Of a DNA stretch of 64,000 nucleotides, positions 18,516-27,259 are shown one piece after another. This DNA comes from Pseudomonas violetae (GTDB taxonomy: Bacteria; Pseudomonadota; Gammaproteobacteria; Pseudomonadales; Pseudomonadaceae): positions 44,452 to 108,451 of the forward strand of contig NZ_JAKNRW010000017.1 in assembly GCF_023072615.1 (NCBI RefSeq), read 5' to 3'. The translations under genes were made by a program, and so were the position numbers. Every line of letters starts with the position of its first letter. Within the stretch, counting starts at the first letter, position 1. The notes beneath the pieces are model-generated. The model saw nothing but the letters and a program-made list of their open reading frames with translations, was not told the origin of the DNA and did no database searches.

Positions 18516-19406
18516 ATGTCCACTTCATCTTTTTCTGCTGCGCGCAATCAAGCCAGTACTCTGTATCTGCCCCCGGGTGCCTGGCATACCGTGCTTGATT
18601 GCCTGTGCGAACACTTCAGTGCCATCGGTCGCGATCAGTGGCTCGACCGAATTGCCCGTGGTCGCGTTTTGGACGGCTTTGGGCAGCCTATTCCCCTCGA
18701 CCTGCCGTACAAGGAAGGTCTGCGCATACACTATTTTCGGGAAGTCCGGGATGAAAAGCCGATCCCCGTGATCGAGTCGATCCTGTATGCAGATGAGCAT
18801 CTGGTGGTGGCGGACAAGCCGCACTTCCTGCCGGTGACGCCTGCGGGCGAATATGTCGAGCAAACCTTGTTGCGCAGGTTGATCCGCCGCCTGGACAACC
18901 CGCACCTGGTGCCGCTGCATCGCATCGATCGCCACACTGCGGGGCTCGTGTTGTTTTCAGCCAACCCTGACAGCCGCTCAGCCTATCAATCCCTGTTCCC
19001 GACCCGGCAGATCGAAAAACGCTACGAAGCTATCGCCCCTGCATTGCCCGGCCTGTCTTTCCCGCAGGTGCACAAGAGTCGGCTGGTGGAGGGCGAACCG
19101 TTTTTTCGCATGCAGGAAGGTCCGGGTGTGAGTAATACCGAGACAGCTGTGGAGGTGAAAGAAAAGAACGGCAATCTCTGGCGTTATGGTCTTTATCCGG
19201 TCACGGGCAAGAAGCATCAGTTGCGGGTGCACATGTCCGCCCTGGGCGCGGGTATCTGCAATGACCCGTTCTATCCCCAAGTACTCAAGGACGTTGTCGA
19301 CGACTATGCCAATCCCTTGAAGCTGCTGGCCCAGGCCTTGCGCTTCACGGATCCGGTTACCGGCCGAGAGCGTGAATTTGAAAGCTCGCTGGTGCTGGAT
19401 TGGTGA
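18516..19406 (+). CDS. RluA-family pseudouridine synthase
   Basis: Isomerises uridine to pseudouridine in rRNA or tRNA. 296 residues from ATG 18516; an in-frame ATG at 18483 would add 11 residues. The family signature with catalytic Asp is HRIDRHTAGLVLFS (near residue 135), with the later segments ETAVEVKEKNGNLWRYGLYPVTGKKHQLRVHM containing the GKxHQLRVH motif. An S4 domain is not evident; the N terminus instead has WHTVLDCLCEHF. Whether the target is 23S rRNA or tRNA (TruC-like) cannot be told. It ends just before a bidirectional terminator shared with the convergent lipoprotein gene. Confidence 0.88.
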   Translation: MSTSSFSAARNQASTLYLPPGAWHTVLDCLCEHFSAIGRDQWLDRIARGRVLDGFGQPIPLDLPYKEGLRIHYFREVRDEKPIPVIESILYADEHLVVADKPHFLPVTPAGEYVEQTLLRRLIRRLDNPHLVPLHRIDRHTAGLVLFSANPDSRSAYQSLFPTRQIEKRYEAIAPALPGLSFPQVHKSRLVEGEPFFRMQEGPGVSNTETAVEVKEKNGNLWRYGLYPVTGKKHQLRVHMSALGAGICNDPFYPQVLKDVVDDYANPLKLLAQALRFTDPVTGREREFESSLVLDW

Positions 19407-19425
19407 TCACGGCCCTCCAGACATG

Positions 19426-19450
19426 AAAAAGCCCGCCAAAGCGGGCTTTT
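19426..19450. terminator. Bidirectional intrinsic terminator
   Basis: AAAAAGCCCGCCAAAGCGGGC followed by TTTT: a GC-rich stem GCCCGC/GCGGGC with a 3-nt loop flanked by A-run and T-run. It lies between the convergent pseudouridine synthase and small lipoprotein genes and can serve both. Confidence 0.9.
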
Positions 19451-19474
19451 CTGTATCGGGTGTCGCCGTGAAGA

Positions 19475-19696
19475 TTACAGCTCTTTAACGGTACGAACCT
19501 GATCCTTGTTGATGCGGGTTTCTTTACCGTCGAGTTGCTGGAATTCGTAGAACCCGGAATCTTCATCGTATTTTGGCGAGTCGACAGCCTGGATTTCGCG
19601 ACCATCATTCAAGGTAATCACGGTAGGCGAAGAGCAACCAGCAAGGGTCGCAAGGCCCAGTGCGAGCATGAAAGTGGCGAGGGTCCGTTGAGTCAT
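19475..19696 (-). CDS. YgdI/YgdR-family small lipoprotein
   Basis: A 73-residue lipoprotein of the DUF903 type. Signal peptide MTQRTLATFMLALGLATLAGC with lipobox LAGC (Cys21), then a small SH3-like beta domain (VITLNDGREIQAVDSPKYDEDSGFYEF). The ATG at 19696 is preceded by GGAGACACACTC, so the longer frame to 19852 is not used. The mature protein would be anchored in the outer or inner membrane, facing the periplasm. The function of the family is unknown. Confidence 0.9.
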   Translation of the reverse strand: MTQRTLATFMLALGLATLAGCSSPTVITLNDGREIQAVDSPKYDEDSGFYEFQQLDGKETRINKDQVRTVKEL

Positions 19697-19767
19697 GAGT
19701 GTGTCTCCGATATGAATTCTTTGGTTACTGAGCTTGTAGACGTATACAACGCGCGCAAGTTCCTTGG

Positions 19768-20376
19768 CTAGTGTGAGTCTGTCACAGTGCCCGCGATGCT
19801 TAACAGCTCCGGGGTGTTCAGGTTGGCCAGCCGCGGGTCGTTTTCGGGGCATTGCAACGCGATCGAACCCAGGGTGCGCATGATTCGGCCCGGGCTGCGT
19901 TCACCCTGGTTCCAGGCGTCATCGAATGCCTCGCGAAGGGCGACGGGGATAATGCACAGCAGCGGCTCCCAATGTTCGCCATGACGCAGCATCAGTGGCT
20001 TGTCAGGATGCCGGCTGGCCGTTTCACGCATGTTCCGCAGCAGCGCAGCATCGATGCGTGGCACATCACAGGGCAAGACCATCATTAAAGGGTGGCGCGC
20101 GGCGTGCAGGCCTGCGCGAATTCCTGCCAAGGGCCCTGGAAAATCCCCTTCATCGTCATGCACCAGGCGGTCGGCGTAAGGTGCGTATTTGTCCAGATTG
20201 CGGTTGCAGGAAATAATCAGATCATCGCTCAGATGACGAGTCTTGCGGTGCAGATGAGCAATCAGCGGCTCGCCATGCCAGTCCAGTAACCCTTTGTCCT
20301 GCCCCCCCATACGTTGGCCTCGCCCGCCGGCCAGGAGAAGAATGGAGCAGGGCGGCAATCGGGTTTCGAGGGTCAT
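19768..20376 (-). CDS. mobA: Molybdenum cofactor guanylyltransferase
   Basis: Transfers GMP from GTP to molybdopterin, making MGD. 202 residues with the nucleotidyltransferase signature LLAGGRGQRMGGQDKGLLDW at residues 14-33, LVHDDEGDFPGPLAGI and the metal-binding PCDVPRID. It is divergent from moaB and moeA (start codons 80 bp apart), so the three molybdenum cofactor genes form one locus with a shared control region at 20377-20456. Confidence 0.93.
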   Translation of the reverse strand: MTLETRLPPCSILLLAGGRGQRMGGQDKGLLDWHGEPLIAHLHRKTRHLSDDLIISCNRNLDKYAPYADRLVHDDEGDFPGPLAGIRAGLHAARHPLMMVLPCDVPRIDAALLRNMRETASRHPDKPLMLRHGEHWEPLLCIIPVALREAFDDAWNQGERSPGRIMRTLGSIALQCPENDPRLANLNTPELLSIAGTVTDSH

Positions 20377-20456
20377 GGCGGGTCTCCATGGGGCGGCGAA
20401 AAAAGTGGGGGCTGTGATATAACACCGGCCTGTTTTTCCTACAACTGGACGAGCCT

Positions 20457-20996
20457 ATGACAGCCAAGGCTGATGTACCTTTCGCGCCGCTCAACATCGC
20501 GGTGCTCACGGTCAGCGACACCCGCACCCTGGAAACCGACACTTCTGGCCAGGTCTTCGTCGACCGCCTGAGCGCTGCCGGGCATAATCTGGCCGAGCGG
20601 GTATTGCTCAAAGATGATCTTTACAAAATTCGAGCGCAAGTCGCCCACTGGATTGCTGAAGACGTAGTGCAGGTCGTACTGATCACTGGCGGCACCGGTT
20701 TCACCGGGCGCGACAGCACGCCGGAGGCGGTGAGCTGCCTGCTGGACAAACAGGTCGACGGATTTGGCGAGCTGTTCCGGCAGATATCAGTCGCCGACAT
20801 CGGCACCTCCACCGTGCAGTCACGTGCGCTGGCCGGCCTGGCCAATGGCACGCTGGTCTGCTGCCTGCCAGGCTCGACCAATGCAGTGCGCACCGGGTGG
20901 GATGGCATCCTCGCCGAGCAGTTGGATTCGCGGCACCGCCCCTGCAACTTCGTGGCTCACCTGAAACAGGCGGCACCCTGTGAATCCCGTGGGTAA
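20457..20996 (+). CDS. moaB: Molybdenum cofactor biosynthesis protein B
   Basis: MoaB/MogA-family protein (179 residues) acting in molybdopterin adenylylation. Characteristic segments are VLTVSDTRTLETDTSG, LITGGTGFTGRDSTPEAV and GTLVCCLPGSTNAVRTGWDGIL. Its 3' end overlaps moeA by 17 nt, so they are co-transcribed. A -10-like TATAAC lies around 20418-20423 upstream of the ATG. Confidence 0.93.
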   Translation: MTAKADVPFAPLNIAVLTVSDTRTLETDTSGQVFVDRLSAAGHNLAERVLLKDDLYKIRAQVAHWIAEDVVQVVLITGGTGFTGRDSTPEAVSCLLDKQVDGFGELFRQISVADIGTSTVQSRALAGLANGTLVCCLPGSTNAVRTGWDGILAEQLDSRHRPCNFVAHLKQAAPCESRG

Positions 20997-22206
20997 GCCA
21001 GGCAAGACCGGCACTCTGATGCCTGTCGAAGTGGCACTGGCACGCCTGCTGGAAATGGCTGCTGCCACGCCGATTCTGCAGCGTGAACGCTTGCCGCTGG
21101 CCCAGTTGCAGGGCCGGATACTGGCCGAGGATTTGCTCTCGACCCTGGATTTGCCGCCCTGGCCGAACAGCGCCATGGACGGCTATGCGTTGCGCCTGTC
21201 CGACTGGACCGGCGAACCGTTGGTGGTCAGCCAGAAGATTTTCGCCGGCACCGCACCGCCGCCGCTGCAGCCTGGTACTTGTGCGCGGATTTTCACCGGT
21301 GCACCGGTGCCGGCGGGCGCCGATTGCGTCGAGATGCAGGAGAACGCCGAGGTCCAGCCGGACGATCGGGTAAGGTTCATCCAAGCCATGGGCGTCGGGC
21401 AAAATATTCGTCCTCAGGGCCAGGAAACCACTGTCGGAGAACAGGTGCTGGCTGCCGGTACTCGTCTGGGCCCGATTGAACAGGGCCTGGCGGCTTCACT
21501 GGGCTGTGCGGAGCTGGAGGTCATTCGCAAGGTTCGCGTTGCGGTGCTGTCCACAGGCGATGAACTGATCGAGCCCGGCCAGGTCCTCGGCCCTGGGCAA
21601 ATCTACAACAGCAACCGGGTGCTGCTCTGCAGTTGGTTGCAACGCCTGGGTTGCGAGGTGATTGACGCCGGTATTCTCCCCGACGATCTGCCCACTACCC
21701 GCGCTCGCCTCGGCCAGTTCAATGACGTCGACCTGATCCTTTCCACCGGAGGCGTCTCGGTGGGTGAGGCTGATTTTCTCGGCATTGCCTTGCGCGAAGA
21801 GGGTGAGTTGACCCTCTGGAAGCTCGCGATCAAGCCTGGAAAGCCGCTGACCTTCGGGCATTTTCGCGGGGTGCCGGTCATCGGCCTGCCAGGTAATCCA
21901 GCCTCGACGCTGGTGACCTTCGCCTTATTGACCCGGCCTTATCTCTTGCGCCGTCAGGGCGTGCGGGATGTAGAGCCCCTGAAATTCCAGGTGCCGGCGG
22001 GTTTCGACTGGCCGATGGCAGGCAATCGCCGCGAGTACTTGCGAGGGCGTTTGGAGAACGGCCGGGCGATTATCTACAAGAACCAGAGCTCGGGTGTGCT
22101 GCGCAGTGCAGCGTGGGCCGAGGGGCTGGTGGAAGTGCGGGAAGATCGCACGCTGGCCGAAGGTGAGTCTGTTGGGTTTATACCGCTGAGTGAAGTACTG
22201 GGCTGA
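20980..22206 (+). CDS. moeA: Molybdopterin molybdotransferase
   Basis: Inserts molybdate into adenylylated molybdopterin. 408 residues; features include PNSAMDGYALRLSD, GTAPPPLQPGTCARIFTGAPVPAGADCVEMQE, STGDELIEPGQ, ILSTGGVSVGEADF and IGLPGNPASTLVTF. The start is read as GTG at 20980 inside moaB, giving MNPVGKPGKTG, which is the N terminus I expect in this genus; the ATG at 21019 is the alternative. No fusion to other cofactor domains. Confidence 0.92.
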   Translation: MNPVGKPGKTGTLMPVEVALARLLEMAAATPILQRERLPLAQLQGRILAEDLLSTLDLPPWPNSAMDGYALRLSDWTGEPLVVSQKIFAGTAPPPLQPGTCARIFTGAPVPAGADCVEMQENAEVQPDDRVRFIQAMGVGQNIRPQGQETTVGEQVLAAGTRLGPIEQGLAASLGCAELEVIRKVRVAVLSTGDELIEPGQVLGPGQIYNSNRVLLCSWLQRLGCEVIDAGILPDDLPTTRARLGQFNDVDLILSTGGVSVGEADFLGIALREEGELTLWKLAIKPGKPLTFGHFRGVPVIGLPGNPASTLVTFALLTRPYLLRRQGVRDVEPLKFQVPAGFDWPMAGNRREYLRGRLENGRAIIYKNQSSGVLRSAAWAEGLVEVREDRTLAEGESVGFIPLSEVLG

Positions 22207-22286
22207 CGCGTGCTGCATGCCTGTCACGCAGACCGGGTCAATAGAGCTGCGGATCTGCGCCGACAGGATGCGTGTCTGGCGCCCGT

Positions 22287-22481
22287 TCATCGAGCCAGCA
22301 AAGTCACCACCTGATCGAAACGGCTGTTGGCGATCCACCCCAGTACACCCAGGACCACAACTGTAGCACCAGCCGAATAGGCAAGGCGGTGCTTGATGAT
22401 CCTGACGGTTCTGCGCAGTTCATCCATTTCTCGGTGGATGTGCGTGAGGTGGGCCTTCAGTTCAACGACGCGAGATTCCAT
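22287..22481 (-). CDS. Small coiled-coil membrane-anchored protein
   Basis: About 64 residues from ATG 22479-22481: heptad-rich helix (MESRVVELKAHLTHIHREMDELRRTVRIIKHR) followed by a single membrane helix (LAYSAGATVVVLGVLGWIA) and a short tail. Upstream GAAGTGG may be the ribosome site; a longer frame reaching 22532 exists. The pattern resembles small DUF1640/haemolysin XhlA-like proteins, but I do not assign a family. It stands alone, convergent to moeA, and its function is unknown. Confidence 0.65.
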   Translation of the reverse strand: MESRVVELKAHLTHIHREMDELRRTVRIIKHRLAYSAGATVVVLGVLGWIANSRFDQVVTLLAR

Positions 22482-22700
22482 ATCCACTTCTCTTCCGGGC
22501 GGCTGGTAACAGAAGTCGCCAAATTGGACCAATCAATGCAGATGGTCAATTGAGCCGATTCCTGTCCTTTTGTAAGAAAAAATACCGTGCTGTAGGACGC
22601 CCCTCTTACTTCGCTTAAATAATTAGTTTGTTTACGGCTTTTTTGGCCGTGGGCGAGGTCAACATCTGCCATACGTAATCCAATCCTGGGAGTGAGTGCC

Positions 22701-23618
22701 ATGAGCGAACGCAAGGCGCTGTTGATTCTGCACGGCAAACAAGCGCTCAACGAAGCGGTGCGTACCGCAGTTGAAAAGAAACGGCAGCAAGGCTGGGACC
22801 TGGCCGTACGAGTGACCTGGGAGGCTGGCGATGCCCAGCGACTGGTCGATGAGGCACTGGCCGCAGGTTATTCGCAGATCATCGCCGGGGGGGGGGATGG
22901 CACCCTGCGCGATATCGCCGAAGCAATCGCAAGCCACTCCGCAGAGGCCAGCCTGGTACTGATGCCCCTGGGCACCGCCAATGATTTTGCGCGCGCCGCC
23001 GGGGTGCCGCTGGAACCTGGACCCGCGTTGGAGCTGTTGGATGCTCCGGCAAGCGCCATTGACCTGGGGGAAGTAGGTGGGCAGGTGTTCCTGAACATGG
23101 CCACGGGCGGATTCGGAAGCCAGGTCACCGCCAATACCTCGGAAGATCTGAAAAAAGTTTTGGGCGGCGCAGCTTACCTATTTACTGGATTGTCGCGCTT
23201 CAGCGAGTTACACGCCGCCTACGGCGAGTTGCAGGGGCCTGATTTTCACTGGAGTGGCGAACTACTGGCGTTGGGGATCGGCAATGGTCGACAGGCCGGA
23301 GGCGGGCAGGTCCTGTGCCCTGACGCGCTGGCTGACGATGGTTTGCTTGATATCAGCATTCTGCCTGCGCCCCAAGAGCTGATGGGTACCTTTAAGGACC
23401 TGCTGGCTGATGGCTTCGGTCTTGACAATATGTTTGTGCGTGCCCGCTTGCCTTGGGTCGAAATCAAGGTTTCGGAGGGCCTCTTCATCAACCTTGATGG
23501 CGAGCCACTGGAAGGTGAAAGCCTGCGCTTTGCTGCTCGCCCGGCAGCCCTTCGAGTGCATCTGCCGCAAGACTCACCCTTGTTGAGTGGTTCGACGATC
23601 GCTAATCATCCAGACTGA
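22701..23618 (+). CDS. yegS: YegS-like lipid kinase
   Basis: Diacylglycerol-kinase-fold lipid kinase of 305 residues that would phosphorylate phosphatidylglycerol or a related lipid at the inner membrane face. The catalytic loop is IIAGGGDGTLRDI (about residues 60-72) and the second motif MPLGTANDFARAAG. ATG at 22701 follows GGGAGTGAGTGCC; an upstream GTG at 22692 is less likely. The 3' end overlaps the convergent response-regulator gene by 17 bp. Confidence 0.9.
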   Translation: MSERKALLILHGKQALNEAVRTAVEKKRQQGWDLAVRVTWEAGDAQRLVDEALAAGYSQIIAGGGDGTLRDIAEAIASHSAEASLVLMPLGTANDFARAAGVPLEPGPALELLDAPASAIDLGEVGGQVFLNMATGGFGSQVTANTSEDLKKVLGGAAYLFTGLSRFSELHAAYGELQGPDFHWSGELLALGIGNGRQAGGGQVLCPDALADDGLLDISILPAPQELMGTFKDLLADGFGLDNMFVRARLPWVEIKVSEGLFINLDGEPLEGESLRFAARPAALRVHLPQDSPLLSGSTIANHPD

Positions 23619-24261
23619 TGATCCGCTCACGCACTGCAAACAGAACCAGTCCGGCCACGTCGTAGATCTGCAAGCGTTTCATGATCTGCGAGCGATGGGT
23701 TTCCACAGTCTTGATGCTCAATCCAAGGCCGCTGGCGATTTCCCGGGTGGATGTTCCGCGAACGATCAGGCGCAGGATTTCCAATTGGCGCGCCGTCAGG
23801 TTATGGGCATTGCTGGTTTGCGCCTGGCTTGTGCGGTTGCGCACCAACGCCTGGTTGATCACGGTGTGGGCGATGCCCGGGCTCAGATAGCGTTCGTTGT
23901 TACGCAGGGCGTCCAGCGCTTGTTCGAGCTCTGTGGCGGTAGTGTCCTTGAGCAGATAGCCGTGTGCACCGGACTCCAGCGCCTGCATGATCAGGGCGGG
24001 ATCTGTGTGCATGGACAGGATCAAGACCTTGCACTGGGGGCACGCGCGCTTGAGTCGATGCAGAGCCTCCAGACCACCGGTTCCTTTCATGGAAATATCC
24101 AGCAGGACGATGTCCGGCACCAGATGCTCGACCATCTCGACCAGGTGTGAGCCGTCGCTGGCTTCCCCGACCACCGAGTAACCAGGAATATCCAACACCA
24201 GGGCGCGCACGCCAGCCCTTATCAGCGAGTGGTCATCCACCAGAATCAAGTTATAAGTCAA
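23602..24261 (-). CDS. NarL/FixJ-family response regulator
   Basis: 219 residues: receiver with VDDHS and phospho-Asp in IVLLDISMKGTGGLEAL, and a C-terminal LuxR-type HTH (LTARQLEILRLIVRGTSTREIASGLGLSIKTVETHRSQIMKRL). It is partnered with the kinase upstream by an ATGA-type overlap at 24258-24261. Its targets cannot be seen. The 3' end overlaps yegS on the opposite strand. Confidence 0.9.
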   Translation of the reverse strand: MTYNLILVDDHSLIRAGVRALVLDIPGYSVVGEASDGSHLVEMVEHLVPDIVLLDISMKGTGGLEALHRLKRACPQCKVLILSMHTDPALIMQALESGAHGYLLKDTTATELEQALDALRNNERYLSPGIAHTVINQALVRNRTSQAQTSNAHNLTARQLEILRLIVRGTSTREIASGLGLSIKTVETHRSQIMKRLQIYDVAGLVLFAVRERIISLDD

Positions 24262-25151
24262 TGCAGAACCTTATTCGTACAGGCCCGTTCAAGCGCGCGA
24301 GGCGCCCAGGGGAAAAGTGCTTCGATACGTGTGCCTTTATTGGGCTCGCTGGTGACCGACAATGTGCCGCCCAGTAGTTGGACCCGCTCGGCCATGCCGG
24401 CCATGCCGCGCTGTCCTTCAAGACCCGGGTCTTTCGCAGGGGTGAATCCCTGGCCATCGTCGCTGATCGACAGTGATAAACCCTGGGGCAGGCGCTGCAG
24501 ACGCACCAGCAGGTTTGTCGCCCTGGCATGGCGCAGCACGTTGGTCACCGCTTCCTGGGTGAGTCGAAAGGCCGCGACGGCCGTTTCCTCGGGAATGCCG
24601 ATCAGGCGCTGCTGGCACTCAAGGCTCCAGTGCACTGCTGTATTGGCCAAAGCCTTGAGCAGATGCGCGCGCAAGCTGGCTTCCAGGCCAAGACTGGCCA
24701 ACTGCCGGGGATTGAGAATCGCCGACACATCGCGAACCTTCAACAGGGTTTCCTCGATCGTGTCGCAAAGCATTGTGCAATGGCCTTGCAGCTCCTCGGG
24801 CATGCGGCGTTTGAGCCAGTCACTTTGTAGCTTGGCCGCCGTCAGCAATTGGCCGATATCGTCGTGCAACTCGCGACTGAGGCGATGACGTTCGTTTTCC
24901 TGAACCTGTAGCATCCGATCGGCCAGCTCCTGCGGCTGAAACTTGATCATTGAGCTGGAAAGATGATGTTGCAGCCACAGGGTCAACAGCGTCGCTAAGT
25001 TTAGCGCCAGCAGGCCAGGCGGCAACTGCAGCGACATGCAGTAGACCAGCAGGTTGCCCAGGACCGAGCTGGTACACAGCAACAGTGTCAGCCGTCGCGC
25101 ATTCACGGGGGAGGGTGGCCACGGGATGATCGACTTCAGGCTGGCGTACAT
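24258..25151 (-). CDS. NarX/DesK-type sensor histidine kinase
   Basis: Sensor kinase with two short N-terminal membrane helices (LTLLLCTSSVLGNLLVYCMSL and LLALNLATLLTLWL), then a HisKA_3 dimerisation domain (ENERHRLSRELHDDIGQLL, phospho-His in LHDD) and HATPase_c (LTQEAVTNVLRHARATN, ISDDGQGFTP, GQRGMAGMAERV). About 297 residues from ATG 25151. An open frame continues to 25244, with another ATG at 25235, and no strong ribosome site decides between them. It has almost no periplasmic loop, so it may sense membrane or internal cues. It is co-transcribed with the regulator downstream. Confidence 0.85.
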   Translation of the reverse strand: MYASLKSIIPWPPSPVNARRLTLLLCTSSVLGNLLVYCMSLQLPPGLLALNLATLLTLWLQHHLSSSMIKFQPQELADRMLQVQENERHRLSRELHDDIGQLLTAAKLQSDWLKRRMPEELQGHCTMLCDTIEETLLKVRDVSAILNPRQLASLGLEASLRAHLLKALANTAVHWSLECQQRLIGIPEETAVAAFRLTQEAVTNVLRHARATNLLVRLQRLPQGLSLSISDDGQGFTPAKDPGLEGQRGMAGMAERVQLLGGTLSVTSEPNKGTRIEALFPWAPRALERACTNKVLH

Positions 25152-25356
25152 AACGGATGGAGCCAATGAATGTTCGCTGCGGGAAGATAGCCAGTGCAAT
25201 GGCGTATCCGGGTGTGGGATCAATGCGCCATTCATTGACGTCAATTAACGGTCGGTATGATAACACCGAAGATACCGTTGGTCGTGCGGGCATCAGAGGC
25301 TAAACCGTCAGCCCACACGCTTACACGACTCGCCCTACAGCCGTGGTCGCGCGGTG

Positions 25357-25824
25357 TCAGGCGTGAGCCGCCAAACCCACCAGGGTAAAAGGTTTTGCGT
25401 TCATGGGCGGCTGGAACTGGCGCTGGCCGACCTGAAACGCGAATGCTTCAATCAGCTCCGTCTGCTCGCTGTCATCGAGGAAGAGCTGCCCGGTATTCTG
25501 ATCGATCAGCTCAAGTTGCCAGGCGATCAGCGTCAGGCAGTCTTTCAGCGCGCCGAGCGCCTCGTCGTGCAATGGCATGTGATGGTGGGCATGGCTGAGC
25601 ACGCTGTGAATATGCAGTGAAAAGCCCGACACCGCTGCAAGTGCGAGTGCGTCAGCCTTGCTCGCCAGCTTGAGCAGAGTACTGAGAATGCAGTCGATCG
25701 CATCGTTGTCATTGCTGATCAACTGCAAATGAGTCAGGCATTCCTCTGTTTTGGCCAAAAGCAGTTCCGCCTCGACTTGAAACTCGGTGAACCGCTGGGC
25801 CCACACTTTATGGTCGATTCGCAT
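25357..25824 (-). CDS. Hypothetical helical protein, possibly degenerate Hpt-like
   Basis: A 155-residue predicted all-helical soluble protein of unknown function. The central stretch ILSTLLKLASKADALALAAVSGFSLHIHSVLSHAHHH has the spacing of an Hpt/CheA-P1 helix pair (xxHTLKGxAxxLG...), but the phospho-accepting His is not at the expected place and the Gly is lost. It sits between a two-component pair and cheV, which fits a signalling link but proves nothing. Several His residues cluster near position 75-82. The ATG at 25824 has no strong ribosome site. Confidence 0.6.
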   Translation of the reverse strand: MRIDHKVWAQRFTEFQVEAELLLAKTEECLTHLQLISNDNDAIDCILSTLLKLASKADALALAAVSGFSLHIHSVLSHAHHHMPLHDEALGALKDCLTLIAWQLELIDQNTGQLFLDDSEQTELIEAFAFQVGQRQFQPPMNAKPFTLVGLAAHA

Positions 25825-26247
25825 GCTAACTCCACAACATCATGTCAAATGAGCAATTGTCGTGTGTGGCGACGTGGGCGGTTGCGCTCCTGCTGTTCTG
25901 GACGAGTGCCCGCGTATTCGGTCGGGCACAAGACCACTTGCCTTCGATCGCACACAAAAGCCGACTCCGTTCATGCAATGAGAATGGCGTCACAATAGTG
26001 TCTATCGGAGAGGACGAACATCAGGTCGGGCCTGATTGCGTGTAGGGGAAACCCTTAGGCAAGGGAACCTTGCGAGCAAAAGATTGTCGCGCTCGGAGGT
26101 GCAGGGCTCGGAAATCCATGCCAGTAGAGCATGATGTCAATGTGGCATCAATGCTTGATCATGGCATCTTCATGAGGGGTCAAGATCTGCGTTCAGCAGC
26201 CGATAACCCTCTTTAATGAATTCACCCGAACAAGACCAGGAGTCATG
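25825..26247. other. Long intergenic region upstream of cheV
   Basis: A 423-bp stretch without a convincing gene. A 67-codon plus-strand frame at 25842-26045 (MSNEQLSCVATWAVALLLFW...) has a hydrophobic segment but no ribosome site and no family I know. Short repeats such as CCTTaggcAAGG (about 26052-26063) and ATGCTTGATCAT occur, so a small RNA is possible but not demonstrated. The cheV promoter must be here; AGGAG at 26239-26243 is its ribosome site. Confidence 0.5.
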
Positions 26248-27183
26248 ATGGCCGGCATTCTCGACACGGTAGACCAACGCACGCAACTGGTGGGTGAGAA
26301 TCGCCTGGAAATTCTCATGTTCCGCCTGGCAGGTCGGCAACTGTTCGCGATCAACGTGTTCAAGGTCCAGGAAGTGTTGCAGATGCCAAAGCTGACCCTG
26401 ATGCCTCAGCGCCATCCATTCGTTTGCGGCGTGGTCAACTTGCGGGGGCAGACCCTGCCGGTGATCGACTTGTCTCAGGCTATCGGCATGCGGCCATTGG
26501 TTCCGGGACCGACCAGCACGATCATCGTCACCGAATACAATCGCTCGGTGCAGGCGTTCCTGGTCAGTGGCGTTGACCGGATTGTCAACATGAACTGGGA
26601 AGCCATCCTGCCTCCGCCGACCAGCGCCGGCCGCCAGCATTACCTGACCGCAATCAGCAAGGTTGATGAGCAGTTGGTAGAAATCATCGATGTCGAGAAA
26701 GTCCTGGCGGAGATTGTTCCGTACAACGCCAAGGTTTCCCGCGAGAAACTTGAGGACCCGGTGCTCGAACGCGCGCGGGGCCGAGAAGTGCTGCTGGTGG
26801 ATGACTCGAATGTGGCCTTGGCGCAATTGCGCGACACCCTGGGTCAGTTGGGTGTGAAGATGCATATCGCCAGCGATGGCCTCAAGGCCTTGCGGATGCT
26901 GAAGGCCTGGGCAGACACGGGGGAGAACATGACCGACAAGCTGCTGATGGTGTTCACCGACGCAGAGATGCCGGAAATGGATGGCTATCGCCTGACCACC
27001 GAGATCCGTAACGATCCACGTCTGCGCGGGCTTTACGTGGTGCTGCATACGTCGTTGTCCGGCAGTTTCAACGAGTCGATGGTGAAAAAGGTCGGCTGTG
27101 ACAATTTCCTGTCCAAGTTCCAGCCGGACAAGCTGGTTGATGTGGTGCGCCAGCGCTTGATGCTGGATGAAGTGCCGGTTTGA
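26248..27183 (+). CDS. cheV: Chemotaxis coupling protein CheV (CheW-REC)
   Basis: Couples chemoreceptors to CheA and is itself a phosphorylatable adaptor. 311 residues: CheW domain about 15-165 (EILMFRLAGRQLFAINVFKVQEVL, VNLRGQTLPVIDL), then a receiver domain about 180-300 (VLLVDDSNVALAQL, phospho-Asp in MVFTDAEMPEMDGYRL). Tandem ATGs occur at 26245 and 26248; the second has the better distance from AGGAG. It is a single gene without other chemotaxis genes nearby, as is usual for the multiple CheV copies in Pseudomonas. Confidence 0.93.
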   Translation: MAGILDTVDQRTQLVGENRLEILMFRLAGRQLFAINVFKVQEVLQMPKLTLMPQRHPFVCGVVNLRGQTLPVIDLSQAIGMRPLVPGPTSTIIVTEYNRSVQAFLVSGVDRIVNMNWEAILPPPTSAGRQHYLTAISKVDEQLVEIIDVEKVLAEIVPYNAKVSREKLEDPVLERARGREVLLVDDSNVALAQLRDTLGQLGVKMHIASDGLKALRMLKAWADTGENMTDKLLMVFTDAEMPEMDGYRLTTEIRNDPRLRGLYVVLHTSLSGSFNESMVKKVGCDNFLSKFQPDKLVDVVRQRLMLDEVPV

Positions 27184-27259
27184 TCAACGCCAAAAACCGG
27201 ACCTTTGATTCAAACCCCAAGCTCGTATAGGGTGGCGTTTTTCCCCCAGGAAGCTAGCC

